Assembly (NCBI RefSeq): GCF_018403185.1
Contig: NZ_BOSE01000003.1
Location: forward strand, 372,001-436,000
From: Paenibacillus montaniterrae
Lineage (GTDB): Bacteria > Bacillota > Bacilli > Paenibacillales > Paenibacillaceae
Length of the DNA: 64,000 bases
Direction of reading: 5' to 3'
Below, one piece after another: positions 26,961-36,182 of this stretch (the stretch's first letter is position 1; the number at the start of each line of letters is the position of its first letter). The notes under the pieces were generated by a model that had not been told where the DNA came from, searched no databases, and saw only the letters and a list, made by a program, of their open reading frames with translations. Position numbers and translations under genes: made by a program.

Positions 26961-28124
26961 ATGAAAATTGTACCAATTTATTTATTGTCAGGATTTTTAG
27001 GAAGTGGCAAAACAACCCTGCTTTCCCAAATGGTTGAGCAAGCGCAAGCTGCCGGCTTGACTCCGGCTGTGCTGATGAATGAGCTTGGCGAGGTAAATCT
27101 CGATGGCCAGCTTGTGAGCAAGGAGGTTGCGATGGCGGAGGTGCTGGGAGGCTGTATTTGCTGCAGCATGCGCGGCGATTTATCGCTTGAGCTGAATCAG
27201 CTGCTGCAGCAGTACAAGCCTGATCTTGTTATTGTAGAATCTACAGGCGCTGCGCATCCTTTAGAAAGCATAGACGCGATATCGGAAACATCGATGTACA
27301 AGCATGCCAAGCTGCAGGAAGTTGTCACGGTTGTCGATAGCGAGCATATGCTGGCACGCTCGAAGTCGGCCAAAGATAAAACCTATCGGCTGATGCAGGA
27401 GCAGATCCGCTGTGCTACGCTAATTTTGCTGAATAAATGCGATCGTCTGCATCCTGAGCAGGTCGTTGAGCTGCAGCAGCTTGTTAGAGAGCTGAACGGC
27501 TATGCTCCGATCATTACGACAACCCAAGCCCGGCTTAAGGATTGGTCGTGGCTGCTGCAGCCAAGCTCAGCTGACCTAACAGCGCAAGCTCCTGGGCATA
27601 GCGAGGCAGCTAAACAAGCGCAAGCTGCACAGCAAAGATACGGCCATGCGCATGAGCATACAGACGAGCCTGGTCATGGACACGTGCATGAGCACACGCA
27701 CGAGCCTGATCACTGCCATGCGCATGAGCATACGGACGAGCCTGATCACTGCCATGCGCATGAGCACACGCACGAGCATACGGATGGCGAGCATGAGCAT
27801 ACGCATGCCTCGCACCATCATCACTCCCATGTTATGGCTCATACGCATTACTGGAAGCAGCCACCGCATAGCGAGCAGTTTGAAGCGTGGCTGGCACAGC
27901 TGCCTGCCAACATTTATCGGGCAAAGGGGATTATGACGTTCCGGGATCTTCCGAGCCGCTTCTTGTTCCAATTTGCGTATCGTGAATCTGATTTTATGCG
28001 AATTGAGCCGCAAGGGACTGTCCACGATGTGGCTGTATTTATCGGCGAGCATTTTGACGCAGAATGGCTGAAGCAGGAGCTGGAAAAGCTCGAACAACAA
28101 GCAGATTCAGCGGGAGAATCGTAG
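26961..28124 (+). CDS. CobW/COG0523 GTPase, putative metal chaperone with His-rich insert
   Basis: A 387-residue G3E-family GTPase. It has Walker A GFLGSGKTTLL (residues 11-21), the metal-binding CxCC motif in GGCICCSM (about 70), Walker B VESTGAAHP, and NKCD for guanine recognition. A linker at about 230-295 is made of 12-residue units of the type HAHEHTDEPDHC plus a run of histidines. The CobW C-terminal domain follows (YRAKGIMTFRD, RFLFQFAY). The family loads zinc, cobalt or nickel onto target proteins. The His-rich insert suggests metal storage or capture. Metal identity is unknown, and I see no Zur box before the gene. Confidence 0.9.
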   Translation: MKIVPIYLLSGFLGSGKTTLLSQMVEQAQAAGLTPAVLMNELGEVNLDGQLVSKEVAMAEVLGGCICCSMRGDLSLELNQLLQQYKPDLVIVESTGAAHPLESIDAISETSMYKHAKLQEVVTVVDSEHMLARSKSAKDKTYRLMQEQIRCATLILLNKCDRLHPEQVVELQQLVRELNGYAPIITTTQARLKDWSWLLQPSSADLTAQAPGHSEAAKQAQAAQQRYGHAHEHTDEPGHGHVHEHTHEPDHCHAHEHTDEPDHCHAHEHTHEHTDGEHEHTHASHHHHSHVMAHTHYWKQPPHSEQFEAWLAQLPANIYRAKGIMTFRDLPSRFLFQFAYRESDFMRIEPQGTVHDVAVFIGEHFDAEWLKQELEKLEQQADSAGES

Positions 28125-28186
28125 GCCATTCAGCAGTCAGCAGAGCTAGCGGGAGAATCGTAGGCACTCCAGCAGCCAGCGGAGCT
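28109..28186 (+). repeat. 39-bp tandem duplication across the 3' end of the CobW gene
   Basis: AGCGGGAGAATCGTAGG occurs at 28109 and again at 28148, each followed by a similar CAGCAG-CAGC-GAGCT segment, giving two diverged 39-bp copies. The first copy contains the CobW stop codon; the second is non-coding. Confidence 0.75.
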
Positions 28187-28261
28187 AAAAAATGATTATT
28201 ATGCCAAGCCTTGGGAATACTGTGATTGAGCAAGGTAGATCAACACAGTGGAGGTTACAGC

Positions 28262-28723
28262 ATGAGTAAAACTAGAACGATTGTGGTGTCAATTGCCAGC
28301 GCCATGCTTGCATACAGCTTGATGCTGCCAATGGCAAGCGGGGCAATGTCTGATTTGGATGTCAAAGGCTCAAGTAAACAGCAGGATGAAACGAAGCTGG
28401 ATAAGCAGGCACATCCCCATGCTCATAAAAAAATGACAAGCGAAGAAATCAAGCAAATGCGCATAAAAAAGCTGAAGCGGCTGGCGCAATATTTTGATAT
28501 TTCAACTGATGGAAAATCGCTTGAGCAGCTAAAGGCTGAAGTCGACCAGGCGAAAAAGGCGCAGCCTGAAAAATGGGAAGCATTCAAGCAGGAATTTCGT
28601 GCGAAAAAACTGGAAAAAATCCGCGAATATGCCAAGTCCAAAGGCATCGACATCAAGGACAAAAGTCTCGAACAGCTCCATGACGAGCTTCATGAGCTCG
28701 AGGAACGCAGCAACCATCAATAA
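28262..28723 (+). CDS. Small exported helical protein with two SAP-like repeats
   Basis: A 153-residue protein with a signal peptide (KTRTIVVSIASAMLAYSL, cleavage near ASGA). The mature part has a His-rich stretch (HPHAHKK), then two similar helical units: KLKRLAQYFDISTDGKSLEQ and KLEKIREYAKSKGIDIKDKS. Both follow the pattern [hydrophobic helix]-G-[I/K]-SLEQL, which resembles short SAP-like helix-turn-helix repeats. GGAGG lies 9 bases before the ATG at 28262, so the upstream start is rejected. Function is unknown. The His stretch and the position behind the CobW gene allow a metal link, but this is speculation. Confidence 0.7.
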   Translation: MSKTRTIVVSIASAMLAYSLMLPMASGAMSDLDVKGSSKQQDETKLDKQAHPHAHKKMTSEEIKQMRIKKLKRLAQYFDISTDGKSLEQLKAEVDQAKKAQPEKWEAFKQEFRAKKLEKIREYAKSKGIDIKDKSLEQLHDELHELEERSNHQ

Positions 28724-28758
28724 AGATTAATAGGCGTTACAAACCCGATAAACCCTGC

Positions 28759-28797
28759 AAAGGCATCATGTCCAGATTAACTGGCTTGATGCCTTTT
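28759..28797 (+). terminator. Rho-independent terminator
   Basis: AAAGGCATCA pairs with TGATGCCTTT, with an inner CCAG/CTGG stem, ending in TTTTATC. It ends the exported protein gene. Confidence 0.85.
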
Positions 28798-28882
28798 ATC
28801 GTTAGGCAGCCGAACAGGTTATGATAGTAGCTCATACCAAATTCAAGGAAAATTGTACTTTTGACCCAGGACTAAAAGACTG

Positions 28883-28910
28883 TTGACGATATCTGGTGAT
28901 ATGATATACT
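28883..28910 (+). promoter_or_regulatory. SigA-type promoter of the lipoprotein gene
   Basis: TTGACG (28883-28888) and TATACT (28905-28910) are separated by 16 bases. The start codon is about 120 bases further on. Confidence 0.65.
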
Positions 28911-29030
28911 TTTTCGTATTGTTGCATTCCTATCCAAAATTTAACTGTTTAATGATGCAGCAGCTGCAAGCTATCGATTTATGTTAAGCTTAAGATGGCT
29001 TGTAATAGAAAAAAGGAGTGGGGTATTGTT

Positions 29031-29900
29031 TTGAAAAAATTAGTAAGAAAATCATTAATGTCAATGTTGCTAGTACTGAGTCTGGTATTGCTTGCCGCTT
29101 GTGGCGAGTCTGATCCGAAATCTACAGGTACACCTGTACAACAGGAAAACGGAAATAAAGAAACGAATACAGGATCTTCCGCTGAAACTGACAAGGATCT
29201 CTTTGTTGCAGTTGTTAGCGAAGCCTCTGGCTTAGACAGCTTCTCCATCAATATGACTGCAGATCAAAAGATCGAGGCAGATGGCGAAGTAGTAGAAAGT
29301 AAAACAGTAAGTGCAATGGATATTACAGTAAAGCCTGAGGTTGCTTTTAAGCAAGTAACAACAATCGAAGCTGCTGGACAAAAGCAGGAAATGGAAGCAT
29401 ATCTAACTGCTGAAGGCTTTTTCGTTAAAGATTTGAGCTCTGGTATGTGGGTTAAGCTGCCTGCAGACGCGGCTGGTCAAGTTTTACAAGGCGTTGATCA
29501 GGAATCGCTTGATCCTTCTGCACAGCTTTCTCAGCTTGTAGATTATGCTGATCAATTTACAGTTGAAGAAAAAGACGGCGTTTATGTATTTACGCTAAGC
29601 GCGAAAGGCGAGGAGTTTTCTAAGCTGATTGAAGAGCAGCTTGCTCAGCAGCAAGAAACGATGGCTCAGTTAGGCAGCGTAACTGTTGATTCTATTCAAT
29701 ACAACATTGAAGTAGAAAAAAGCAGCAACAAGCTGTTAAAATTGGATGTTGTGTTTGATATGACAGTGGAAAACAGCGAAGCGGCACAATCGATGAAAAT
29801 CGTTTCCAACATCGAGACAGAATATTCTAATCACAATGCAATCGAAGCGATTGTAGTACCTGAAGAAGCACTTGGTGGCGAAGAGGTTACAATCGAATAG
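29031..29900 (+). CDS. DUF6612-like lipoprotein
   Basis: A 289-residue secreted lipoprotein. The TTG at 29031 follows AAAAGGAG and starts a lipoprotein signal ending in the lipobox LLAAC (Cys about residue 24). The mature part begins with a polar linker, then a domain of alternating strands and helices: SFSINMTADQKIEADGE, AYLTAEGFFVKDLSSGMWVK, QFTVEEKDGVYVFTLSAKG. This is the LppX/LprAFG-like pattern of the DUF6612 family, thought to bind lipid or another hydrophobic ligand. It stands alone between its own promoter and a bidirectional terminator. Confidence 0.8.
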   Translation: MKKLVRKSLMSMLLVLSLVLLAACGESDPKSTGTPVQQENGNKETNTGSSAETDKDLFVAVVSEASGLDSFSINMTADQKIEADGEVVESKTVSAMDITVKPEVAFKQVTTIEAAGQKQEMEAYLTAEGFFVKDLSSGMWVKLPADAAGQVLQGVDQESLDPSAQLSQLVDYADQFTVEEKDGVYVFTLSAKGEEFSKLIEEQLAQQQETMAQLGSVTVDSIQYNIEVEKSSNKLLKLDVVFDMTVENSEAAQSMKIVSNIETEYSNHNAIEAIVVPEEALGGEEVTIE

Positions 29901-29980
29901 TTTGAACGACAAGCCTTGGTTTAATTAGGCCTAATCTTATAGACGATTTATTAAATTGATAGCTGTTCTGGTAACAGACC

Positions 29981-30026
29981 AAAAGCTCGGCTGCGGGGAG
30001 TAATATCCTTGCAGCCGAGCTTTTTC
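29981..30026. terminator. Bidirectional terminator between convergent genes
   Basis: AAAAGCTCGGCTGC pairs with GCAGCCGAGCTTTT. T-runs are present in both directions, so it can serve the lipoprotein gene and the leftward YjbR gene. Confidence 0.9.
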
Positions 30027-30050
30027 TATTATGCTGATACCATCAGACGC

Positions 30051-30449
30051 TTACTGCTGCTCGCCAAGCTGCTGCAAGGCGGCTCGCTGTGCTTTTGTCA
30101 GCTTGCTTACGACCAGCTGATACGAGCTTACGATCCAGTCGCGCAGCTCCTCTGCCGGGACGGTTTCGTTGACATCAACGGTTATCCAGAGTCGTTTATT
30201 GAGATGATAGCCCGGCTTTACTGCCTCATATTGCTGCCTTAACAGCTCCGATATAAACGGATCACATTTTAATGAAATAGACGGTGTGTCTCCTGGCTGG
30301 ATAAGGGCGTACATTTTGCCGCTTACCTTCATAACAAGAGGCGTCGGTCCGAAGGGGTATTCTTCTGTCGTTCCCGGCAAGTCCAAGCAATACTGTTGTA
30401 AGCCTGCAAAGCTGTTCAAATCTATGCTGTCAGGGGATGGCTGCTTCAT
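30051..30449 (-). CDS. MmcQ/YjbR family protein
   Basis: A 132-residue protein of the MmcQ/YjbR fold (a double-wing CyaY-like DNA-binding fold). It shows LPGTTEEYPFGPTPLVMKV, the ISLKCDP motif and the KPGYHLNKRLWITVDV motif, which are the family signature. AAGGAGG lies 10 bases before the ATG. The biological role is not established. It is convergent with the lipoprotein gene and divergent from the LacI regulator. Confidence 0.92.
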   Translation of the reverse strand: MKQPSPDSIDLNSFAGLQQYCLDLPGTTEEYPFGPTPLVMKVSGKMYALIQPGDTPSISLKCDPFISELLRQQYEAVKPGYHLNKRLWITVDVNETVPAEELRDWIVSSYQLVVSKLTKAQRAALQQLGEQQ

Positions 30450-30583
30450 AGTGGGGCGTCCTCCTTATTCGATCAAGCTGAATTTGGCTTTAGAGCGTAT
30501 CTGAAAGCTGCCTCAGTAAAGGGCTTCAGTCACGCCTAGTATGTCATGCCTTTGTCGCTTCGTCAACTATGCTGTAATACCGC

Positions 30584-30612
30584 TTGCATAATTGGGGAAG
30601 TTTAGGTATGAT
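30584..30612 (+). promoter_or_regulatory. Promoter of the LacI-regulator/alpha-galactosidase operon
   Basis: TTGCAT (30584-30589) and TATGAT (30607-30612) have the ideal 17-base spacing. The expected RNA start is near 30619. Confidence 0.65.
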
Positions 30613-30625
30613 TGAATTGCATTTG

Positions 30626-31731
<1,106 letters not shown>

Positions 31732-31748
31732 TTAGGAGGAGTTATGAA

Positions 31749-33944
31749 ATGATTACTTATAATGAAGCAACGCGAATTTTTCATCTTCGTTCATTGGACA
31801 CTAGCTATATTTTAAAGGTTACCGATCAAGGAAATTTGGCGCATTTATACTGGGGACGTGCTATAAGCGATACTGATTTAAGCCATCTGTATAAGCGAAT
31901 GATTCGTCCGTCCTTTACTCCGAATCCTGATCTCAATGAGCTGGACTACTCGCTGGATACGCTGCAGCAGGAGCTGCCTGCCTATGGCAACTCGGATTTC
32001 CGTACCCCGGCTTATCAATTTCAGCTGCCTAACGGAAGCACAGTAACGAATTTCCTATACGAATCCCACGAAATTGTAGCAGGCAAACCGCAGCTGCAAG
32101 GCTTGCCTGCTGTCTATGTCGAGGCGACTGATGAAGCACAAACGCTGCTGATTACGCTGCGCGACGAGCTGACAAATGCGGCAATTGTGCTGACCTATAC
32201 CGTATTCCGCGATTATGCCGCGATTACGCGCTCTGTGCAGTACCGCAATGACGGCAGTGAGGTGCTGAATTTAACGCGGGCACTTAGCATGAGCGTCGAT
32301 TTGCCAGCTTACAATTATGAAATGCTGCATCTATCCGGCACATGGATTCGCGAGCGTCATGTTCACCGTCGCAAGCTTGAGCCGGGCATGCAGTCGATTG
32401 AAAGCCGCCGCGGCGCCAGCAGCCACGCGCAAAACCCGTTTTTGGCGCTTGTTAGCGAAGGGGCGACTGAGCAGGTTGGCGATGTGTATGGCATTAACCT
32501 CGTATACAGCGGCAATTTTATCGCCGGCGTTGAGGTGGACCCTTACCATCATTCCCGCTTGTTTATGGGGATCAACCCATTTGATTTCAATTGGAAGCTG
32601 GAGGCTGGCGAGTCCTTCCAGGCTCCAGAGGTTGTTATGGTGCATTCCTATGAAGGGATTGGCGGCATGTCCCGCCGTTTCCACGATTTGTACCGCAAAC
32701 GCCTGATCAGAGGGCAGTTCCGCGATCAGGTGCGCCCAATTCTGGTCAACAACTGGGAAGCGACATATTTTGACTTCAACGAGCAGAAGCTTGAAAAGAT
32801 TGTCAAGGCGGGCAAGGAGCTTGGCATCGAGCTGTTCGTGCTGGATGACGGCTGGTTTGGCAAGCGCAATGACGATACTACCTCGCTCGGAGATTGGGTC
32901 GTCGATACGGACAAGCTGCCGAACGGTCTGCACGGTATTGTTTCCAAGGTTCGCGAGCAGGAAATGCAATTTGGCCTATGGTTCGAGCCTGAAATGGTGT
33001 CGCCTGAAAGCGAGCTCTACCGCCAGCATCCGGACTGGTGTCTGCATGTCGAAGGACGTCGTCGCACGCAAGCGAGACAACAGCTCGTGCTCGACCTTTC
33101 TCGTCAAGATGTGCAGAATTACATTATTTCGGCAGTGTCCGACATTTTGGCGAGCGCGCCTATCACTTATGTCAAATGGGATATGAACCGCAACATGACG
33201 GAGATCGGCTCCGCGCTGCTGCCTGCTGATCGCCAGCGTGAAACGGCGCATCGCTATATGCTTGGCTTGTATCATGTGCTGGAAAGCATCACTTCCGCGT
33301 TCCCGCATGTATTGTTCGAATCATGCTCAGGCGGCGGCGGGCGCTTTGATGCCGGGATGCTGTACTATATGCCGCAAACATGGACGAGCGACAACAGCGA
33401 CGCGATTTCCCGCTTGAAAATCCAGTACGGCACGAGCATCGTCTATCCGGTCAGCTCGATGGGCGCGCATGTATCTGCGGTGCCTAACCATCAGGTCAAT
33501 CGTGTCACCTCGCTGCTGACGCGCGGCAATGTGGCGCTATCGGGCAATTTTGGCTATGAGCTGGATCTGTCCACATTTACGGATGAGGAGAAGGAGCTTG
33601 TCAAATATCAGGTTGAGCTGTATAAGCAAATTCGTCCGATTGTCCAGTTCGGCGACTTCTACCGCTTGCTCAGCCCGTTTGAGGGCAATGACACGGCATG
33701 GATGTTCGTGTCCAAGGACAAGAACGAGGCCTTTGTCGTATATGTAAAGGTGCTTCAGGAGCCGAACGGCGCGATTGGCCGCTTCCGTCTGCAGGGACTT
33801 GATCCTGACAAAGTGTACGAGGTGTTTGAAGGGCAGGACAAGGGAGAATATTCTGGAAGCCATCTGCTGTACGCAGGCCTTGCGATTCCGCGCTTCTACG
33901 GTGACTTCCAGAGCTGTGTATACCGCTTGAAGGCAAAGCAATAA
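31749..33944 (+). CDS. GH36 alpha-galactosidase
   Basis: A 731-residue cytoplasmic glycoside hydrolase of family 36, the usual length for tetrameric bacterial AgaN-type enzymes. The N-terminal beta-supersandwich (1-330) precedes a TIM barrel with LFVLDDGWFGKRNDD, GLWFEPEMVS, the nucleophile in YVKWDMNR (about 475) and the acid/base Asp in TWTSDNSDAISR (about 545). The SCSGGGGRFD motif binds galactose. No signal peptide, so substrate must be imported; no sugar transporter gene is visible here. ATG at 31749 follows AGGAGGAG. It removes alpha-1,6-galactose from raffinose-type sugars or melibiose. Confidence 0.95.
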   Translation: MITYNEATRIFHLRSLDTSYILKVTDQGNLAHLYWGRAISDTDLSHLYKRMIRPSFTPNPDLNELDYSLDTLQQELPAYGNSDFRTPAYQFQLPNGSTVTNFLYESHEIVAGKPQLQGLPAVYVEATDEAQTLLITLRDELTNAAIVLTYTVFRDYAAITRSVQYRNDGSEVLNLTRALSMSVDLPAYNYEMLHLSGTWIRERHVHRRKLEPGMQSIESRRGASSHAQNPFLALVSEGATEQVGDVYGINLVYSGNFIAGVEVDPYHHSRLFMGINPFDFNWKLEAGESFQAPEVVMVHSYEGIGGMSRRFHDLYRKRLIRGQFRDQVRPILVNNWEATYFDFNEQKLEKIVKAGKELGIELFVLDDGWFGKRNDDTTSLGDWVVDTDKLPNGLHGIVSKVREQEMQFGLWFEPEMVSPESELYRQHPDWCLHVEGRRRTQARQQLVLDLSRQDVQNYIISAVSDILASAPITYVKWDMNRNMTEIGSALLPADRQRETAHRYMLGLYHVLESITSAFPHVLFESCSGGGGRFDAGMLYYMPQTWTSDNSDAISRLKIQYGTSIVYPVSSMGAHVSAVPNHQVNRVTSLLTRGNVALSGNFGYELDLSTFTDEEKELVKYQVELYKQIRPIVQFGDFYRLLSPFEGNDTAWMFVSKDKNEAFVVYVKVLQEPNGAIGRFRLQGLDPDKVYEVFEGQDKGEYSGSHLLYAGLAIPRFYGDFQSCVYRLKAKQ

Positions 33945-33948
33945 GGAA

Positions 33949-34000
33949 GTTCAAAAAGCCGGACTTTGATGACGATGTAACGCGTTGTAGCTTAGTCGAG
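33949..34000 (+). repeat. Type A palindromic repeat, truncated left-end fragment
   Basis: A 52-bp piece that matches the left end of the large repeats at 44.4, 45.9 and 59.5 kb: GTTCAAAAAGCCGGACTTTG, then ATGACGATGTAACGCG and a TAGCTTAGTCGA segment. It stops abruptly five bases after the alpha-galactosidase stop region and runs into the terminator at 34003. The right arm is absent. Confidence 0.8.
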
Positions 34001-34002
34001 GT

Positions 34003-34056
34003 AAAAATAAGGGACAGTGAGGAGGAACTTATCTCCTTACTATCCCTTATTTTTTC
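34003..34056. terminator. Bidirectional terminator
   Basis: AAAATAAGGGA with AGGAG pairs with CTCCT and TCCCTTATTTT, ending in TTTTTT. It ends the alpha-galactosidase operon and can also serve the leftward Gre-like gene. Confidence 0.85.
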
Positions 34057-34067
34057 TTGCTATTCAA

Positions 34068-34499
34068 TTAAGCTGCCGCACGCGAAATAGTAATAATTTT
34101 AATGCGTGCAAGGCCAGCTGGCGTTTCCAAATCAAGCTCACCGTGCAGCGGAGCCAGCAAAAGCTGTTGGCCTACTGGTGACAGCAGTGAGATTTTGCCC
34201 GATTCCGGGTCGATTTCATGCGGCAGCACGATGCAAAGCTTATCGATAAAGCCATCCTCTACATACTCGATTTCGATCTCATGATTAAGCAGCACAAGCT
34301 GTTCCCGCGGCGGCTCATTCATGGCAAGCAATGCCTGAATATGCTTGATATACTGGTCTAGCAGTTGCTCCAGACGTTTATGTTCAATGGTATGCTGCAA
34401 AACATATTGCTCGATCTGCTTGCTGCGAATGTCCTCGAGCGCCATTAGCTGCTCAAGCATCGCCTGCTTTTCGGTTACCCATTGAGAACTACGGTTCAT
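34068..34499 (-). CDS. GreA/GreB C-terminal-domain-like protein
   Basis: A 143-residue soluble protein. The N-terminal ~75 residues are helical (EKQAMLEQLMALEDIRSKQI), and the C-terminal part (KISLLSPVGQQLLLAPLHGE and the following GLARIKIITI) matches the FKBP-like C-terminal domain of transcription elongation factors GreA/GreB/Rnk. It could bind RNA polymerase, but the acidic tip residues of GreA are not evident. I prefer the ATG at 34499 with GGGGGTGA upstream; a GTG at 34511 is possible. The start overlaps a 23-codon upstream ORF with a strong RBS. Confidence 0.65.
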   Translation of the reverse strand: MNRSSQWVTEKQAMLEQLMALEDIRSKQIEQYVLQHTIEHKRLEQLLDQYIKHIQALLAMNEPPREQLVLLNHEIEIEYVEDGFIDKLCIVLPHEIDPESGKISLLSPVGQQLLLAPLHGELDLETPAGLARIKIITISRAAA

Positions 34500-34560
34500 A
34501 GTAGATCTCACCCCCGATCCTCTTCATATGCGAGATCAAGCTAACGTGTTGTTGTCTCAT
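34489..34560 (-). CDS. Small 23-residue upstream ORF overlapping the Gre-like gene
   Basis: Read leftward, AAGGAGG lies 7 bases before an ATG at 34560. The ORF runs 23 codons (MRQQHVSLISHMKRIG, then GEIYYEP) to a TAG at 34489-34491, overlapping the start of the Gre-like gene in another frame by 11 bases. The RBS is better than that of the larger gene, so it may be a leader peptide or couple translation. Nothing is known of the peptide. Confidence 0.45.
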   Translation of the reverse strand: MRQQHVSLISHMKRIGGEIYYEP

Positions 34561-35066
34561 AAAGCATCCTCCTTAAACGGTTCATCCTTCTTCTTACGCC
34601 AAATGCTTCTCTATGCAGTGCATGAAAGCGCCTAGCAAGCATGAGCTTAGCGTAAGAGACCCAAGCCAAATGACTGGGTCTCTTACTATCTTATCATGGA
34701 ACACAAATAAGTTCACCTTTATTAAAAATGCGGCTGAACCTTTCTCATTTTTTTCATAAATGCTAATTTTATCGCTTGGCCATTTATGAAAATCAAAATT
34801 TTTTTGTGATTTTTTTGAGAAATTGGACAGGCGTTGATTTCGCAGGCTGAGCATATTGAATTATGCCGCTGGACCCAAGCATTATAAGGCTTTTTTGATT
34901 TTTTCGCATTGAGAAAGGATATCGCTGTGCAAATGATAGCGCTTTTGAAAATTCATGAAATCTTCATCTATGAGATAAACCTAATCCTATTTCGCTAAAA
35001 TGCTGTGCTATAATGCTTAACAGACCATTACCTTAAACAAATTTTGAGGTGTAATCGGGAGGAATT
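34561..35066. other. Divergent intergenic region with a perfect hairpin and a candidate promoter
   Basis: About 500 AT-rich bases without a convincing gene. GTAAGAGACCCA (34652-34663) and TGGGTCTCTTAC (34675-34686) form a 12-bp perfect stem with an 11-base loop and no T-run. An extended -10, TGC-TATAAT (35006-35014), lies about 50 bases before the hydrolase gene. A leftward 86-codon ORF here lacks an RBS and is not accepted. Confidence 0.5.
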
Positions 35067-36065
35067 ATGTTAAAACGACTAATGAAGGTAAGCAGATTAA
35101 GTGTGCTAGCGGTGCTAGTGTTGTGTCTTCTTACTGTAGTTCCATTATCAGCGTCCGCAACAGCCAGAGACTCACGAGTGGTAGAAAATGCGCAGGTAAT
35201 ACTGGATGACAAGTCCATGAAGCTAAGTTCTTCTCTACATATGATGAATGGAAGATTGTATATGCCAATCGCATTAGTTGCGAATGAGCTTAGCGCTTCT
35301 GTAGAATGGAATGATTCTACGCTGGAAGCAACCTTGGTTTCGAAAAGCAATGATAAAATTATTTTAGGTGACGGCGTGCCAACCGTATATTTCAACGATC
35401 AACGGTATGTGCTGGAAGCTGCACCGTACTTGGATAATGGTCGATTGTTTGTCCCTATTCGCTATATTGCGGAGTTTCTCCATGCGAATGTGGATTGGAA
35501 TGCAGATAAAAATACGTTAACGATACAGAGCGTGCCGCTTGAGGTTGTCAGTGACGACAATACGCTAGCGGAAATTAGCGCGCGCCATTCTTTGTCGCAA
35601 GCGCAAGTTGTAAAGCGTAACGGCTTTTCCTCTAAGGAATCGATTAAAAATGGTATGAAGCTGGCTGTTATTATTCCTTCTGTGCTGGAAAATAAGGCTG
35701 ATCCGTATACTGAGGCGGATTATCAATTGCTGGCTAAGCTGGTTCAGGTTGAATCAGGCTATGAATCGTATGAGGGGCAATTGGCCGTAGCCAATGTCAT
35801 TCTTAATCGCGTGAAGCATGCGGGCTTCCCTAATTCGATTAAGGGTGTTATTTATTCCGGCAAGCAGTTCCCGCCAGCTCACAACGGCCTGCTTGACAAA
35901 AGCAAGCCTAATGCGAGCGTATTGAAGGCGACGAAGGACGCGCTAAACGGAAAGAACAATGTAAAGGATGCCGTCTATTTCTTTAATCCGAAATACTCAA
36001 CAGGCTCCTTCTGGGATAGCTTGACGGTTATCGCGACAATCGGCAACCATCGTTTTGCCAAATAA
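35067..36065 (+). CDS. Stalk-domain cell wall hydrolase (SleB/CwlJ catalytic domain)
   Basis: A 332-residue exported protein. A signal peptide (cleavage near PLSASA) is followed by a stalk domain (about 60-155, with LYMPIALVANEL and RLFVPIRYIAEF) and a short LysM-like segment (EISARHSLSQAQVVKRNG). The C-terminal Hydrolase_2 domain (about 215-332) contains LAKLVQVESGYESYEGQLAV, where the Glu of VQVE is the expected catalytic acid, then NVILNRVKHAGFPN and DAVYFFNP. Such enzymes cleave peptidoglycan, often spore cortex. GGGAGG precedes the ATG. The same stalk-domain type appears in the protein at 1883. Confidence 0.88.
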   Translation: MLKRLMKVSRLSVLAVLVLCLLTVVPLSASATARDSRVVENAQVILDDKSMKLSSSLHMMNGRLYMPIALVANELSASVEWNDSTLEATLVSKSNDKIILGDGVPTVYFNDQRYVLEAAPYLDNGRLFVPIRYIAEFLHANVDWNADKNTLTIQSVPLEVVSDDNTLAEISARHSLSQAQVVKRNGFSSKESIKNGMKLAVIIPSVLENKADPYTEADYQLLAKLVQVESGYESYEGQLAVANVILNRVKHAGFPNSIKGVIYSGKQFPPAHNGLLDKSKPNASVLKATKDALNGKNNVKDAVYFFNPKYSTGSFWDSLTVIATIGNHRFAK

Positions 36066-36103
36066 GCAGATTAGATTAGCACGTTAAATAAGCAGGTTAT
36101 ACG

Positions 36104-36157
36104 AAAAGCAGTATTGCAGAGCTAGCAGCTGGCTAGAGTGTAACGCTGCTTTTTTTC
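36104..36157 (+). terminator. Terminator after the cell wall hydrolase gene
   Basis: AAAAGCAG and CTGCTTTTTTT flank an inner GCTAGCAGCTGGCTAG region that can also pair. The T-run supports termination rightward. Confidence 0.6.
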
Positions 36158-36182
36158 TTGCTTTGGATGCACATACTCATCT

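Noticed and set aside
27576..28100. Long leftward ORF inside the CobW gene
   Set aside because: It is a shadow created by the repetitive His-codon region; no RBS.
34594..34854. 86-codon leftward ORF
   Set aside because: No ribosome binding site, no recognisable protein pattern, and it crosses the perfect hairpin at 34652.
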